From Halorubrum ezzemoulense DSM 17463 (GTDB taxonomy: Archaea > Halobacteriota > Halobacteria > Halobacteriales > Haloferacaceae): a DNA stretch of 34,449 nt. Position numbers and translations under genes: made by a program. The DNA lies in assembly GCF_002114285.1 (NCBI RefSeq), contig NZ_NEDJ01000035.1, positions 1-34,449 of the forward strand, in the 5' to 3' direction. The notes beneath the pieces are model-generated. The model had not been told where the DNA came from, searched no databases, and saw nothing but the letters and a program-made list of their open reading frames with translations. This document shows, one piece after another, positions 26,937 to 34,445 of the stretch; position 1 is the first letter of the stretch; the number at the start of each line of letters is the position of its first letter.

Positions 26937-27245
26937 ATGCAGCAGGCACGCGTCCGCCTCGCCGGCACGAGCCCCGAGGACCTCGACGACATCTGCGACG
27001 ACGTCCGCGAGATCGCGGACTCGACGGGAGTCGCCCTGTCGGGCCCGATCCCGCTGCCGACGAAGACGCTCGAGATCCCGTCGCGCAAGTCCCCGGACGG
27101 TGAGGGGACGGCGACGTGGGAGCACTGGGAGATGCGCGTCCACAAGCGTCTGATCGACATCGACGCCGACGAACGCGCGCTCCGCCAGCTCATGCGCGTC
27201 CAAGTGCCGAACGACGTCAGCATCGAGATCGTTCTCGAAGACTGA
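26937..27245 (+). CDS. rps10: Small ribosomal subunit protein uS10
   Basis: uS10 sits in the head of the small ribosomal subunit. The 102-residue chain has the family pattern: [20 protein letters not shown], then [20 protein letters not shown] with the extended loop, [15 protein letters not shown] and the C-terminal [16 protein letters not shown]. It begins three bases after the aEF-1alpha stop and has no promoter of its own, so it is co-transcribed. A T-rich stretch downstream probably ends the operon. Confidence 0.97.
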   Translation: MQQARVRLAGTSPEDLDDICDDVREIADSTGVALSGPIPLPTKTLEIPSRKSPDGEGTATWEHWEMRVHKRLIDIDADERALRQLMRVQVPNDVSIEIVLED

Positions 27246-27256
27246 GCGCTAGGGCG

Positions 27257-27281
27257 TTTCTCTTTCACCCCTTTCGTTTTT
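27257..27281 (+). terminator. T-rich archaeal terminator after tuf-rps10
   Basis: Three closely spaced T-runs (TTTC, TCTTTC, TTTCGTTTTT) follow the rps10 stop in otherwise GC-rich DNA. Archaeal RNA polymerase stops at such oligo-T tracts without a hairpin. The neighbouring rhomboid gene is convergent, so a stop here is expected. Confidence 0.5.
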
Positions 27282-27343
27282 CACACCGCCTAGCCCCGGC
27301 GCCGTCGATCGCGGCCCGCGCCCACCGTCCGGTCCGGTTCCGG

Positions 27344-27904
27344 TCACCGCGCGTCGAGCAGGCCGACGCGTCCGGCGACGAGCCCGCAGAACGCCCCGGT
27401 CGCGTGCGCGATCAGCGCGACGCCCGGCGCGGCCGTCGTCGCGGTGAGGACGACGGCGACGAGCCCGAACAGGACCAGTTGGACTCGCGGCGAGAGGCGC
27501 AGGCGGTCGAACAGCGTCTCGCTCACGACGTTTCCCGCGAGGAGGTAGCCGCCGAGCGCGAACACCGCGCCGCTGATCCCCAACACGGCGACCGGCGGGC
27601 CGAGTAGGCTCCCGAGGGTCACCTGCGCGAGGCCCGCGAGCGCGCCCGTCGTGACCACGAACGCGTGGAAGCGGGCGCGGGTCGTCCGGCGCTCGACCAG
27701 GGGCCCGACGAGCAGCAGCGCGAGGGCGTTCGCCAGCAGGTGGCCGACGGAGCCGTGCGCGTACACGCTCGTGACGAGCGTCCAGGGAGCGACGGCGACG
27801 GGGGTCGACAGCGCGAACAGTCCGGCGAGGCCGACGACGCCGAGGAGGGCCTGCGCGGCGCCGACGAGGAGGGCGACGCCGAGCGTTTCGAGAGTGGCGC
27901 GCAT
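27344..27904 (-). CDS. Rhomboid-family intramembrane serine protease
   Basis: Rhomboids cut membrane proteins within the bilayer with a Ser-His dyad. The 186-residue protein is almost wholly hydrophobic, with about six membrane helices. The loop and helix motif YAHGSVGHLLANALALLLVG carries the conserved His and Asn of helix 2; the nucleophile is the Ser of VLGISGAVFALGG (GxSG); and the catalytic His is in IAHATGAFCGLVAG of the last helix. The N-terminus is short, without an extra domain. It is transcribed toward rps10. A TATA-like string on the minus strand (AGCCTTTTCACC, about 27928-27940) precedes the ATG. Substrates are not known. Confidence 0.88.
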   Translation of the reverse strand: MRATLETLGVALLVGAAQALLGVVGLAGLFALSTPVAVAPWTLVTSVYAHGSVGHLLANALALLLVGPLVERRTTRARFHAFVVTTGALAGLAQVTLGSLLGPPVAVLGISGAVFALGGYLLAGNVVSETLFDRLRLSPRVQLVLFGLVAVVLTATTAAPGVALIAHATGAFCGLVAGRVGLLDAR

Positions 27905-27976
27905 CGGCCGGGCGTTGGGCCCAGGCGGTGAAAAGGCTGTGCGGCCCGGTCGCTCGCGGCCCGTCCGCGGTGCGGC

Positions 27977-28279
27977 TCAGATGACGTCGTCGGGGTCGTG
28001 GACGCGGGCCATCCGCGTCGCCTCGGCGGCGTAGCGCTCGCGGTCGTCGGGGTCGTCGACGGCTCCGACGTTCGACGGCGCCGCGTCGACGGCGGCCGTG
28101 GTGTCGCGCACGTCCGTGAAAGAGGTGAGCGCGCGCTCCTTGCGGAAGTAGCGCTCGCCGTCCGGCGTCGCGTACGTGAGGATCACCATGTTCTGCTCGT
28201 CGTCGGAGTACGTGCGCTCGACGAGCCACATCCGCACGTCCTCGGTCGCAGCGCCGGCGTCTGCCTCGTTCGCGCTCAT
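27977..28279 (-). CDS. Small uncharacterised haloarchaeal protein (100 aa)
   Basis: I do not recognise a named family. The chain is acidic and soluble. The N-terminal half looks like a short beta-sheet: VRMWLVERTYSDDEQNMVIL, TYATPDGERYFRKERAL. The C-terminal half contains a helix (DRERYAAEATRMARVHDP). It has no cysteine, membrane segment or signal. I chose ATG 28279, giving MSANEADAGAATEDVRMWLV; the nine residues upstream are unlike the rest. It is transcribed divergently from the flippase-like gene and shares the 120-base intergenic region with the first metal-box promoter, so its expression could be affected by the same repressor, although the box is placed for the plus-strand gene. Confidence 0.65.
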   Translation of the reverse strand: MSANEADAGAATEDVRMWLVERTYSDDEQNMVILTYATPDGERYFRKERALTSFTDVRDTTAAVDAAPSNVGAVDDPDDRERYAAEATRMARVHDPDDVI

Positions 28280-28375
28280 GCGTAGTTGTTCGATTGCCGC
28301 GAACAAACGTGTTGCGTCGCGCCGGGTCCGGCCCGCCCCGCCGGTTCGCCTCCGCGAACCGCCAGCGTTATGTTC

Positions 28376-28391
28376 TTTAGGGCGACCTAAA
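28376..28391 (+). promoter_or_regulatory. DtxR/IdeR-type metal box 1, TTTAGGGCGACCTAAA
   Basis: The 16 bases form a palindrome (TTTAGG-GCGA-CCTAAA) whose arms match the TTAGG...CCTAA operator of DtxR/IdeR-family repressors, including those of Halobacterium. It ends seven bases before the ATG at 28399, between a TATA-like string (GTTATG, around 28367-28372) and the start of transcription, where a bound repressor would block it. Confidence 0.75.
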
Positions 28392-28398
28392 TAATCGT

Positions 28399-29532
28399 AT
28401 GCGACCGCGAACCGCCGCCGCTCGACTCCGCGAGCGCCTCTCCCGGCTCCGAGCGCGCGTCCCTCGGGGGTCGCTCGCGGTCGCGGGAACCGTCCTCGTC
28501 CTCGCGATCGGCGGCGCGGTGTTGACGCGGACCCTCGACCTCGCCGCCGTCGTCGACGCGGTCGCGACCGCGGACCCGGTCTACGTCGCCGCCGCGCTCG
28601 TCGCGTACCTGTCGTCGTGGCCCGTCCGCGGCCGGCGGTACGGCGACGTGCTCGGGCCGATGGGACACCGGTGTCGCACGGCGTTCCTCACGGCGACCGT
28701 GTTCGCGAGCCAGACCGCGAACCTGATCGTCCCCGCCCGGGCCGGCGACGGGGTGCGCGCGTACCTGCTGAACGACCGCCGTGAGGTCCCCTACGCTACC
28801 GGCGTCGCATCGCTGGCGGTCGAGCGCGCCTTCGACCTGATCGCGCTCGGCGCGCTCGGCGGCGCCGCGCTCGCCGTCCGCCTCGCCGGGGGGCGGGTCG
28901 TCGCGCCCGACGGCTCCGGTCGGGTGCTCGTCGTCGCCGGGGGCACTGCGATCGCGGCCGCGCTGCTCTCGGCGCTCACCGTCGTCGTCGCTCGGAGCGA
29001 CCGGCAGTTCGGTCCGGCCCTCCGCGATCGCGCTGCGGGATCCCGGCTCGCCCGAGCCGTCGACGCGGCGGTCCGGTTCGGCGCCGCCGTCCGCGTCGTC
29101 GCCGCGGACGCGGGCGCGCTCGTTCGGGTGTCGCTCGCGAGCGGCGTCGTGTGGGCGCTCGACGTCGCGACCGCTGTTTTCGTCCTCGCGGCCCTCGTGG
29201 GCGGGTTCGGCGGGGCCGTCGATCCGGTCGCGCTCGCCGTCGTCGGGACGCTTGCCGTCTCGGCCGGGAACCTCGCGAAGGTGCTGCCGCTCTCGCAGGG
29301 CGGGATCGGGCTGTACGAGGCGGCGTTCACAGGGATCGTCGTCGCCGCGACGCCGATCTCCGCCGAGGTCGCGCTCGCCGCGGCGGCCCTCGACCACGCG
29401 CTGAAGAACGCCGTCACGCTCGCCGGCGGCGGCGCCGTCGCGGCCGCGTTCGACCTGTCGCCGACGCGCGCTCCCGACGAGTCGGAGCGGGAACCCGACG
29501 CGACCGCGACGCAGCCGACGACGGACCGCTAA
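28399..29532 (+). CDS. LPG-synthase TM / flippase-like integral membrane protein (UPF0104 family)
   Basis: The family (lysylphosphatidylglycerol synthase membrane domain, AglD-type in archaea) comprises multi-spanning proteins linked to lipid or lipid-linked glycan movement and to glycosylation. The 377-residue protein has a short arginine-rich cytoplasmic N-terminus, then about eight or nine hydrophobic segments. Typical blocks are VYVAAALVAYLSSWPVRGRR, FASQTANLIVPARAGDGVRA, AVERAFDLIALGALGGAAL, and the signature SQGGIGLYEAAFTGIV near the C-terminus. The tail is acidic and cytoplasmic. A metal box seven bases before the ATG indicates repression by an iron- or manganese-sensing regulator. The next gene starts 30 bases downstream but has its own box. 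Confidence 0.85.
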   Translation: MRPRTAAARLRERLSRLRARVPRGSLAVAGTVLVLAIGGAVLTRTLDLAAVVDAVATADPVYVAAALVAYLSSWPVRGRRYGDVLGPMGHRCRTAFLTATVFASQTANLIVPARAGDGVRAYLLNDRREVPYATGVASLAVERAFDLIALGALGGAALAVRLAGGRVVAPDGSGRVLVVAGGTAIAAALLSALTVVVARSDRQFGPALRDRAAGSRLARAVDAAVRFGAAVRVVAADAGALVRVSLASGVVWALDVATAVFVLAALVGGFGGAVDPVALAVVGTLAVSAGNLAKVLPLSQGGIGLYEAAFTGIVVAATPISAEVALAAAALDHALKNAVTLAGGGAVAAAFDLSPTRAPDESEREPDATATQPTTDR

Positions 29533-29534
29533 AC

Positions 29535-29552
29535 TTTTAGGCCAGCCTAAAA
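29535..29552 (+). promoter_or_regulatory. DtxR/IdeR-type metal box 2, TTTTAGGCCAGCCTAAAA
   Basis: Perfect palindrome with 8-base arms and a CA spacer. It lies in the 30-base gap between the flippase-like and RGP-type genes, ends ten bases before the ATG at 29563, and begins two bases after the preceding stop codon. The matching TATA element would fall inside the preceding gene's last codons. Confidence 0.82.
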
Positions 29553-29562
29553 ACTAACGCGT

Positions 29563-30744
29563 ATGACGGCTACCGCCCCGAGCGGCGACGGCTCGGATAT
29601 GTGCGTCATCGTTCCGACGATCAGAGAGTACGAGTGCCTCCGCGCGTACGTCGCCAACGCCCGCGAGCACGGGTTCGACGTCTCGCGGCTCCACTTCGTC
29701 CTCGTCACCGAGGACTTCTGCGAGACCGACGAGATGCGCGCGATGCTCGACGACCTCGACGTCTCCGGCGAGGTGTTCGACGGCAGCCGCCGCGAGGAGT
29801 GGTACGAGGCCAACGGCGTCGCGGAGTACGGCCACGTCGTCCCGGCGGCGAGCCACGCCGAGACGAGCTTCGGCCTGCTGTACATGTGGGCCGACGAGTC
29901 GTTCGACTACGGCGTCTTCATCGACGACGACACGCTCCCGCACGACGACGTCGACTACTTCGGTCGACACATGGCGAACCTCGCGTTCGGCGGCGAAATC
30001 GAGCGCGTGCGCTCCGACGAGGACTGGGTGAACGTCCTCTACGACAACGCCGACGAGCACGGCCTCTACCCGCGCGGCTACCCGTACTCGGCGATGGACG
30101 AGACCGTCGAGACCGACGCGGTCGACGTCGAGGCCGGTGAGGTTGTCGCCTCGCAGGGGCTGTGGACGAACGTCCCCGACCTCGACGCGGTCCGGATCCT
30201 GATGGACGGCGACCTAGAGGGCCAGGCGCAGACGCGGACGACCGCCGACGACTTCGGCGGCGACTTCGTCGCCGCGCGCGGCAACTACCTCACCGTCTGC
30301 TCGATGAACCTCGCGTTCCGCCGCGAGGTGATCCCGGCGTTCTACCAGCTGCCGATGGACGACAACGAGTGGGACGTGGGGCGGTTCGACGACATCTGGT
30401 CGGGGCTGTTCTTAAAGCGCGCCTGCGACGTGCTCGGCAAGCGCATCTACAACGGCGACCCGCTCTGTGAACACAACAAGGCCCCGCGCTCGACGTTCGA
30501 CGACCTCGCGAACGAGGTGGCCGGGCTGGAGCTGAACGAGCACGTCTGGGAGGTCGTCGACGAGGCGGGCGCCGACGCCGACTCGTACGCGGCGGTCTTC
30601 GACGCGATGGCCGACGCGCTCGCCGAGGGCGACTTCGACGAGTGGAACAACGGCGCGTTCCTCAACCACTGCGGCGAGTACATGCGCGACTGGCTCGACT
30701 GCCTCGACGCGATCCGGCGGACGCCGGCGCCCGCGGACGACTGA
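29563..30744 (+). CDS. Alpha-1,4-glucan-protein synthase / reversibly glycosylated polypeptide (RGP) family protein
   Basis: The family (PF03214) is known from plants, where members are self-glycosylating proteins or UDP-arabinopyranose mutases acting on UDP-sugars; haloarchaeal members have no proven activity. The 393-residue protein opens with MCVIVPTIREYECLRAYV, the start of a GT-A fold. The nucleotide-sugar and metal-binding DDD is at residues 121-123 in YGVFIDDDTLP. Further conserved blocks are GLWTNVPDLDAVR, RGNYLTVCSMNLAFRREVIP, and DDIWSGLFLKRACDVLG, followed by HNKAPRSTFDDLANE. There is no membrane segment, so it is cytoplasmic. A perfect metal box precedes it, and it sits between a flippase-like gene and an iron-type binding protein, which suggests sugar donor or glycan synthesis under metal limitation. 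Confidence 0.85.
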   Translation: MTATAPSGDGSDMCVIVPTIREYECLRAYVANAREHGFDVSRLHFVLVTEDFCETDEMRAMLDDLDVSGEVFDGSRREEWYEANGVAEYGHVVPAASHAETSFGLLYMWADESFDYGVFIDDDTLPHDDVDYFGRHMANLAFGGEIERVRSDEDWVNVLYDNADEHGLYPRGYPYSAMDETVETDAVDVEAGEVVASQGLWTNVPDLDAVRILMDGDLEGQAQTRTTADDFGGDFVAARGNYLTVCSMNLAFRREVIPAFYQLPMDDNEWDVGRFDDIWSGLFLKRACDVLGKRIYNGDPLCEHNKAPRSTFDDLANEVAGLELNEHVWEVVDEAGADADSYAAVFDAMADALAEGDFDEWNNGAFLNHCGEYMRDWLDCLDAIRRTPAPADD

Positions 30745-30763
30745 ACCGACACGACTAAAACCA

Positions 30764-30779
30764 TTTAGGCAAGCCTAAA
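30764..30779 (+). promoter_or_regulatory. DtxR/IdeR-type metal box 3, TTTAGGCAAGCCTAAA
   Basis: Perfect palindrome with 7-base arms and an AA spacer, four bases before the ATG at 30784. ACTAAAAC just upstream (30754-30761) is a good TATA-like element for a leaderless transcript, so the box covers the transcript start. Confidence 0.82.
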
Positions 30780-30783
30780 ACAC

Positions 30784-31932
30784 ATGACGACCCACGAATC
30801 CGACGCACGAGACGGGCGCGACGTTCGACGGCGGAAGTTCCTCGCGGCGGCCGGCGCGGTCGGCGTCGCGGGGGTCGCCGGCTGTACGGGGAGCGACGAT
30901 CAAGACGGCTCCGACGGCGGCGACGGCGGACCGGCGATCGGGCAGATCGGTTCCGGTCGCGCCGGGCGCGACGCCCCCGGCGGGACGCCGATGGCGGAGA
31001 TGCCGGCGCTGGAGGGCGAACTCACCGTCTACTCCGGCCGCGGCGAGTTCCTCGTCGGCGACCTCGTCGGCTACATCGACGACCTGTACGACGACCTCGA
31101 CCTGACCGTTCGGTACAACAGCTCGACCGACCACGTGAACGCGATCATCAACGAGGGCGAGGGGTCGCCGGCCGACGTGTTCTACTCGGTGAACGCTGGC
31201 TCGCTCGGCGCGCTCGCCGACGCGGGACGCACGCAGGCGCTCCCCGACGACGTGACCGGGAAGGTCCGGGGGGAGTTCCACACCGAGCAGTGGGTCGGCA
31301 CCTCCGGGCGCGCCCGGACGGTCCCGTACAACACCGAGTCGGTCTCCGAAGACGGGCTCCCGGACGACATCATGGCGTACCCCGACGAGTTCGAGGGCGA
31401 CCTCGGCTGGGCGCCGTCGTACGGCTCCGCGCAGGCGTTCGTCACCGCGATGCGGCTGCTGGAGGGCGAGGAGGCCACCCGCGAGTGGCTCGAAGCGATG
31501 GTCGAGCGCGGCGCCGCGACGTACCCGGACGAGTTCCGCGCGTGTCAGGAGATCGCCGACGGCGAGATCGACGCCGCGTTCACCAATCACTACTACATCC
31601 AGCGCGTGCTCGACGGGAACCCGGAGGCCCCGATCGCGACCTCCTTCACGCAGGGCGACGCGGGCGCGGTGTTCAACGTCGCGGGCGCCGCGGTCGTCGA
31701 CACCGCGTCGAACGCTGACCTCGCCGCGAACTTTGTCCGCCACCTGCTGTCGGCGGAGGCGCAGGACTACTTCGCGCGCTCCACCTTCGAGTACCCGCTG
31801 ATTCCGGAGGTCGAGCCGATCGGCGACCTCCCGACGATCGACGAGCTCGACGTCCCGGACATCGACCTCTCGGAGCTGTCCAACCTCGAACCGACGATCG
31901 ACCTCATGCGCGACGCCGGCGTCCAGATCTGA
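30784..31932 (+). CDS. Iron(III)-type ABC transporter substrate-binding lipoprotein (FbpA/AfuA-like)
   Basis: The protein should sit outside the membrane, bound by a lipid anchor, and capture a metal or metal complex for an ABC importer. Its N-terminus is a Tat lipoprotein signal: RRRKFLAAAG (twin Arg, residues 15-24), a hydrophobic stretch and the lipobox VAGC with C34. A Gly/Asp-rich linker follows, then the binding fold starting LTVYSGRGEF (the hallmark of the Fe3+ family), SPADVFYSVNAGSLGAL, ARTVPYNTESV, and TNHYYIQRV, whose tyrosine pair is placed like the iron-binding tyrosines of FbpA. The 382-residue length is normal. No permease or ATPase genes adjoin it. The metal box at 30764-30779 supports induction under iron starvation. 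Confidence 0.9.
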   Translation: MTTHESDARDGRDVRRRKFLAAAGAVGVAGVAGCTGSDDQDGSDGGDGGPAIGQIGSGRAGRDAPGGTPMAEMPALEGELTVYSGRGEFLVGDLVGYIDDLYDDLDLTVRYNSSTDHVNAIINEGEGSPADVFYSVNAGSLGALADAGRTQALPDDVTGKVRGEFHTEQWVGTSGRARTVPYNTESVSEDGLPDDIMAYPDEFEGDLGWAPSYGSAQAFVTAMRLLEGEEATREWLEAMVERGAATYPDEFRACQEIADGEIDAAFTNHYYIQRVLDGNPEAPIATSFTQGDAGAVFNVAGAAVVDTASNADLAANFVRHLLSAEAQDYFARSTFEYPLIPEVEPIGDLPTIDELDVPDIDLSELSNLEPTIDLMRDAGVQI

Positions 31933-31996
31933 GCCGCCGCCTCACCGCCGCGTCGCGCCGCGCGCCCGTCACGCTCACAGCCTCACTCCACCGACC

Positions 31997-34300
31997 GTGT
32001 CAGTTCTCCCACCGTCGCTCCGTCCCCGCCGGCTCCTCGTCCACCTCCGCCAGCGGCTCGAACGCGCCGACCGGGTGAGCCTCGCCGCGGCGCTCGTCGC
32101 CGTCGCCGCCGGCGCCCTGACGTTCGCGGTCGCCGTCACCGTCTTCTCGCACCACTCGGCGAACCACGACGAGGGCGTCTACCTCACGCAGGCCGCCCTC
32201 CTCCTCGACGGTCAGTTGGCGTTCCACGCCGGCTCGCTCGCCGATGCCGTCCACCCGTGGTTCTTCATCGAGGACGGCGGGCGGCTCTACCCGAAGTACA
32301 ACCCCGTTCCCGCGGCGACGTTCGCCGTCTCGATGGCCCTGTTCGGCGAGCCGCGCGTGACTCTCGCGGTCGTCGCCGCCGGGAACGCCGCACTGGTGTA
32401 CCTGCTCGGCTCCGCGGCCGCCGGTCGCCGGGCGGGCCTCGCCGCGGCCGTCCTCTTCGCCGCGTCGCCGATGGCGATCGCGACCTCCTCGGCGTTCCTT
32501 CCGTACGCGCCGACGACGCTCTTCAACCTGGTCTTCGCGGTCGCGTACCTCCGGAGCGTCCGGGACGAGTCCCTCCGGGCCGCGGGCGTCGCGGGCCTCG
32601 CGATCGGGGTCGCCTTCTTCGCGCGGCCGTACACGGCGGTGCTGTTCGCCGCCCCGTTCATCTGTCACGCGCTGTGGCGCGTCGCGTCGGCGACCCGGCG
32701 GTTCGGCGCCGAGTCCGCGGCGTCGACGCCGCGCGCGTTGGTCGACGCCGGCGTCCGCGGGCTCCCCGACCCGGTCCGCCGCCACGGGCTGACGGCGCTG
32801 TTCGGTACCCTGTTCGTCGGCGTCACGCTCGCGTACAACGCCCGGATGACGGGGTCCCCGCTCGTGTTCCCGTACCAGGTGTTCGCGCCGATGGACGGCC
32901 CCGGCTTCGGCGAGCGCCGGATCCTCGGCCACTCGGTCGACTACACGCTCGGGCTGGCGCTGGAGTCGAACGGGTACGCGCTCCGGGAGATCGCGACCCG
33001 CTGGTTCGCCGCCGGCCCGCTCGGAACGCTCGCGGCGCTCGTCGGCGGCGCGGTCGCGCTCCGCGGGTGGCGCGCGACCGGCGATCCGCGCGGACTCCTC
33101 TACGACCGGGCGGCCGACGACGCGTCCGGTACGCCCGGCTTCCGACGGACAGCGACGGCGCTGCTCGTCGGCGTCGCCGTCTCTGTCGTCGTCGGGAACC
33201 TCTACTTCTGGGGGACGCACAACGCGCTCGCCGACCTCTCGGACCCGACCGACGGGCTCGCGTCGCTGTTCGGCCCGTTCTATCACTTCGACCTGCTCGT
33301 CCCGCTGTCGGTGTTCGGCGGGCTGGCCGTCGCCGCCGCCGCCCGGGCGCTGTCCGCGGCCCGCGACCGGCTCGTCTCCCGCGGCGCCTCGGGGACGGTC
33401 GCCCGCGTGGCCCTCGCGGTCGTCGTCGCGAGCGCGGTCGTCGTCGCGGGCGTGGCCGCGGTCGACGCGGCCGCGGATCCGATCGAGCGGAACGCCGCGG
33501 TCGACGCGAAACACGAGGCCGCGTACGCGCCGTTCGACGAGACGACCTTCGAGGACGGGCTCGTCTTCGTGCCGACGCCGTACGGCGAGTGGCAGAACCA
33601 CCCGTTCCAGTACCTCCGGAACGGGCCGGGGCTCGACGGCGAGGTCGTGTACGCGCTCGACCGCGACCCGGTCGAGAACTTCGCGGTGCTGGACGCGTAC
33701 CCGGACCGCACCCTGTACCGCTACGGCTATCAGGGGGTCTGGACCGCGGATCCGGAGACCCGCGTCACGCCGAAGCTGGAGCCGCTCGACCGGCGCACTG
33801 GCGCTCGGATCGACGCCGAGACGACCGTCGGCGTGCCGGACCGCGTCGCCCGCGCGCAGGTCCGCGTCGACCCGCGACGGGGCGCTCCGGGCGGTCCGGA
33901 CCACGTCTCCTACACGGTGAGCGATCTCGGCGACTCGCTCGCGGTCGACTGGGCGGTGACGCCAGAGGGCGTCCGGTTGCCCGGCGCGGCGGCCGCGGGC
34001 GACCCCGAGGCGGGCGACCCCGTGCCGTTCGACCCCGAGGGCGACGCGGTCGCCGTGACCGTGACGCTCGTCGACCCCGCCGGCGCGACGTTCACATACC
34101 GGCAGGAGGTGACGGTTCGGGTGACGGAGGGCAGCGAGGCGGGAGCCAGCGGCGAGCGCGTCGAGGTCGTCTGGCCGCCCGAGCGCTCGACCTGTCGGCT
34201 CGTCACGGCGTGCGGGACTGAGGGGACGTACCTCCCCGACGAGCCCGACGCCCACCCCGAGTGGGTCGTCTTCGAGACGGCCGCCGAGGCGAGCGACTAA
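31997..34300 (+). CDS. GT39/PMT-like membrane glycosyltransferase (GT-C fold)
   Basis: The family transfers sugars from lipid-phosphate donors to proteins or lipids outside the membrane. The 767-residue protein has a short basic N-terminus and about ten membrane helices in the first ~510 residues. After helix 1 the outside loop carries SANHDEGVYLTQ with the catalytic-type acidic pair D58-E59, typical of GT-C enzymes, and a second motif PKYNPVPAATFAVSMALFG. The C-terminal ~260 residues form a soluble outside domain with beta-rich segments (VRVDPRRGAPGGPDHVSYTV, VAVTVTLVDPAGATFTYRQE). The start is GTG 31997, 64 bases after the binding-protein gene, without its own metal box or clear TATA element, so it may be transcribed with that gene. 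Acceptor and sugar are unknown. Confidence 0.85.
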   Translation: MSVLPPSLRPRRLLVHLRQRLERADRVSLAAALVAVAAGALTFAVAVTVFSHHSANHDEGVYLTQAALLLDGQLAFHAGSLADAVHPWFFIEDGGRLYPKYNPVPAATFAVSMALFGEPRVTLAVVAAGNAALVYLLGSAAAGRRAGLAAAVLFAASPMAIATSSAFLPYAPTTLFNLVFAVAYLRSVRDESLRAAGVAGLAIGVAFFARPYTAVLFAAPFICHALWRVASATRRFGAESAASTPRALVDAGVRGLPDPVRRHGLTALFGTLFVGVTLAYNARMTGSPLVFPYQVFAPMDGPGFGERRILGHSVDYTLGLALESNGYALREIATRWFAAGPLGTLAALVGGAVALRGWRATGDPRGLLYDRAADDASGTPGFRRTATALLVGVAVSVVVGNLYFWGTHNALADLSDPTDGLASLFGPFYHFDLLVPLSVFGGLAVAAAARALSAARDRLVSRGASGTVARVALAVVVASAVVVAGVAAVDAAADPIERNAAVDAKHEAAYAPFDETTFEDGLVFVPTPYGEWQNHPFQYLRNGPGLDGEVVYALDRDPVENFAVLDAYPDRTLYRYGYQGVWTADPETRVTPKLEPLDRRTGARIDAETTVGVPDRVARAQVRVDPRRGAPGGPDHVSYTVSDLGDSLAVDWAVTPEGVRLPGAAAAGDPEAGDPVPFDPEGDAVAVTVTLVDPAGATFTYRQEVTVRVTEGSEAGASGERVEVVWPPERSTCRLVTACGTEGTYLPDEPDAHPEWVVFETAAEASD

Positions 34301-34353
34301 TACGTCGATATCTCACACGCAGTTGCTGGTGGATCGGTGGTGACAACCTCCAA

Positions 34354-34445
34354 AGCCCCAGCCGCGAGGCCGCGGTACGCTCGTTGCGCTCTTGGGTCGC
34401 TCCGCTCGCTGCGGTGCTTACGTCGCCTACCGCGGCCTCGGGGCT
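34354..34445. repeat. GC-rich palindromic repeat element downstream of the GT39-like gene
   Basis: AGCCCC...GAGGCCGCGGTA (34354-34377) is mirrored by TACCGCGGCCTC-GGGGCT (34428-34445); the inner 12-base arms are exact reverse complements and enclose about 50 bases rich in GCTCGTTGCGCTC-like strings. Elements of this look are common between genes in haloarchaeal genomes. It may continue beyond the window. It could end transcription or be a small non-autonomous mobile repeat. Confidence 0.6.

Noticed and set aside
27249..28229. 326-codon frame on the minus strand overlapping the rhomboid gene and the small unknown
   Set aside because: It is Arg-rich in another frame of two better-supported genes.
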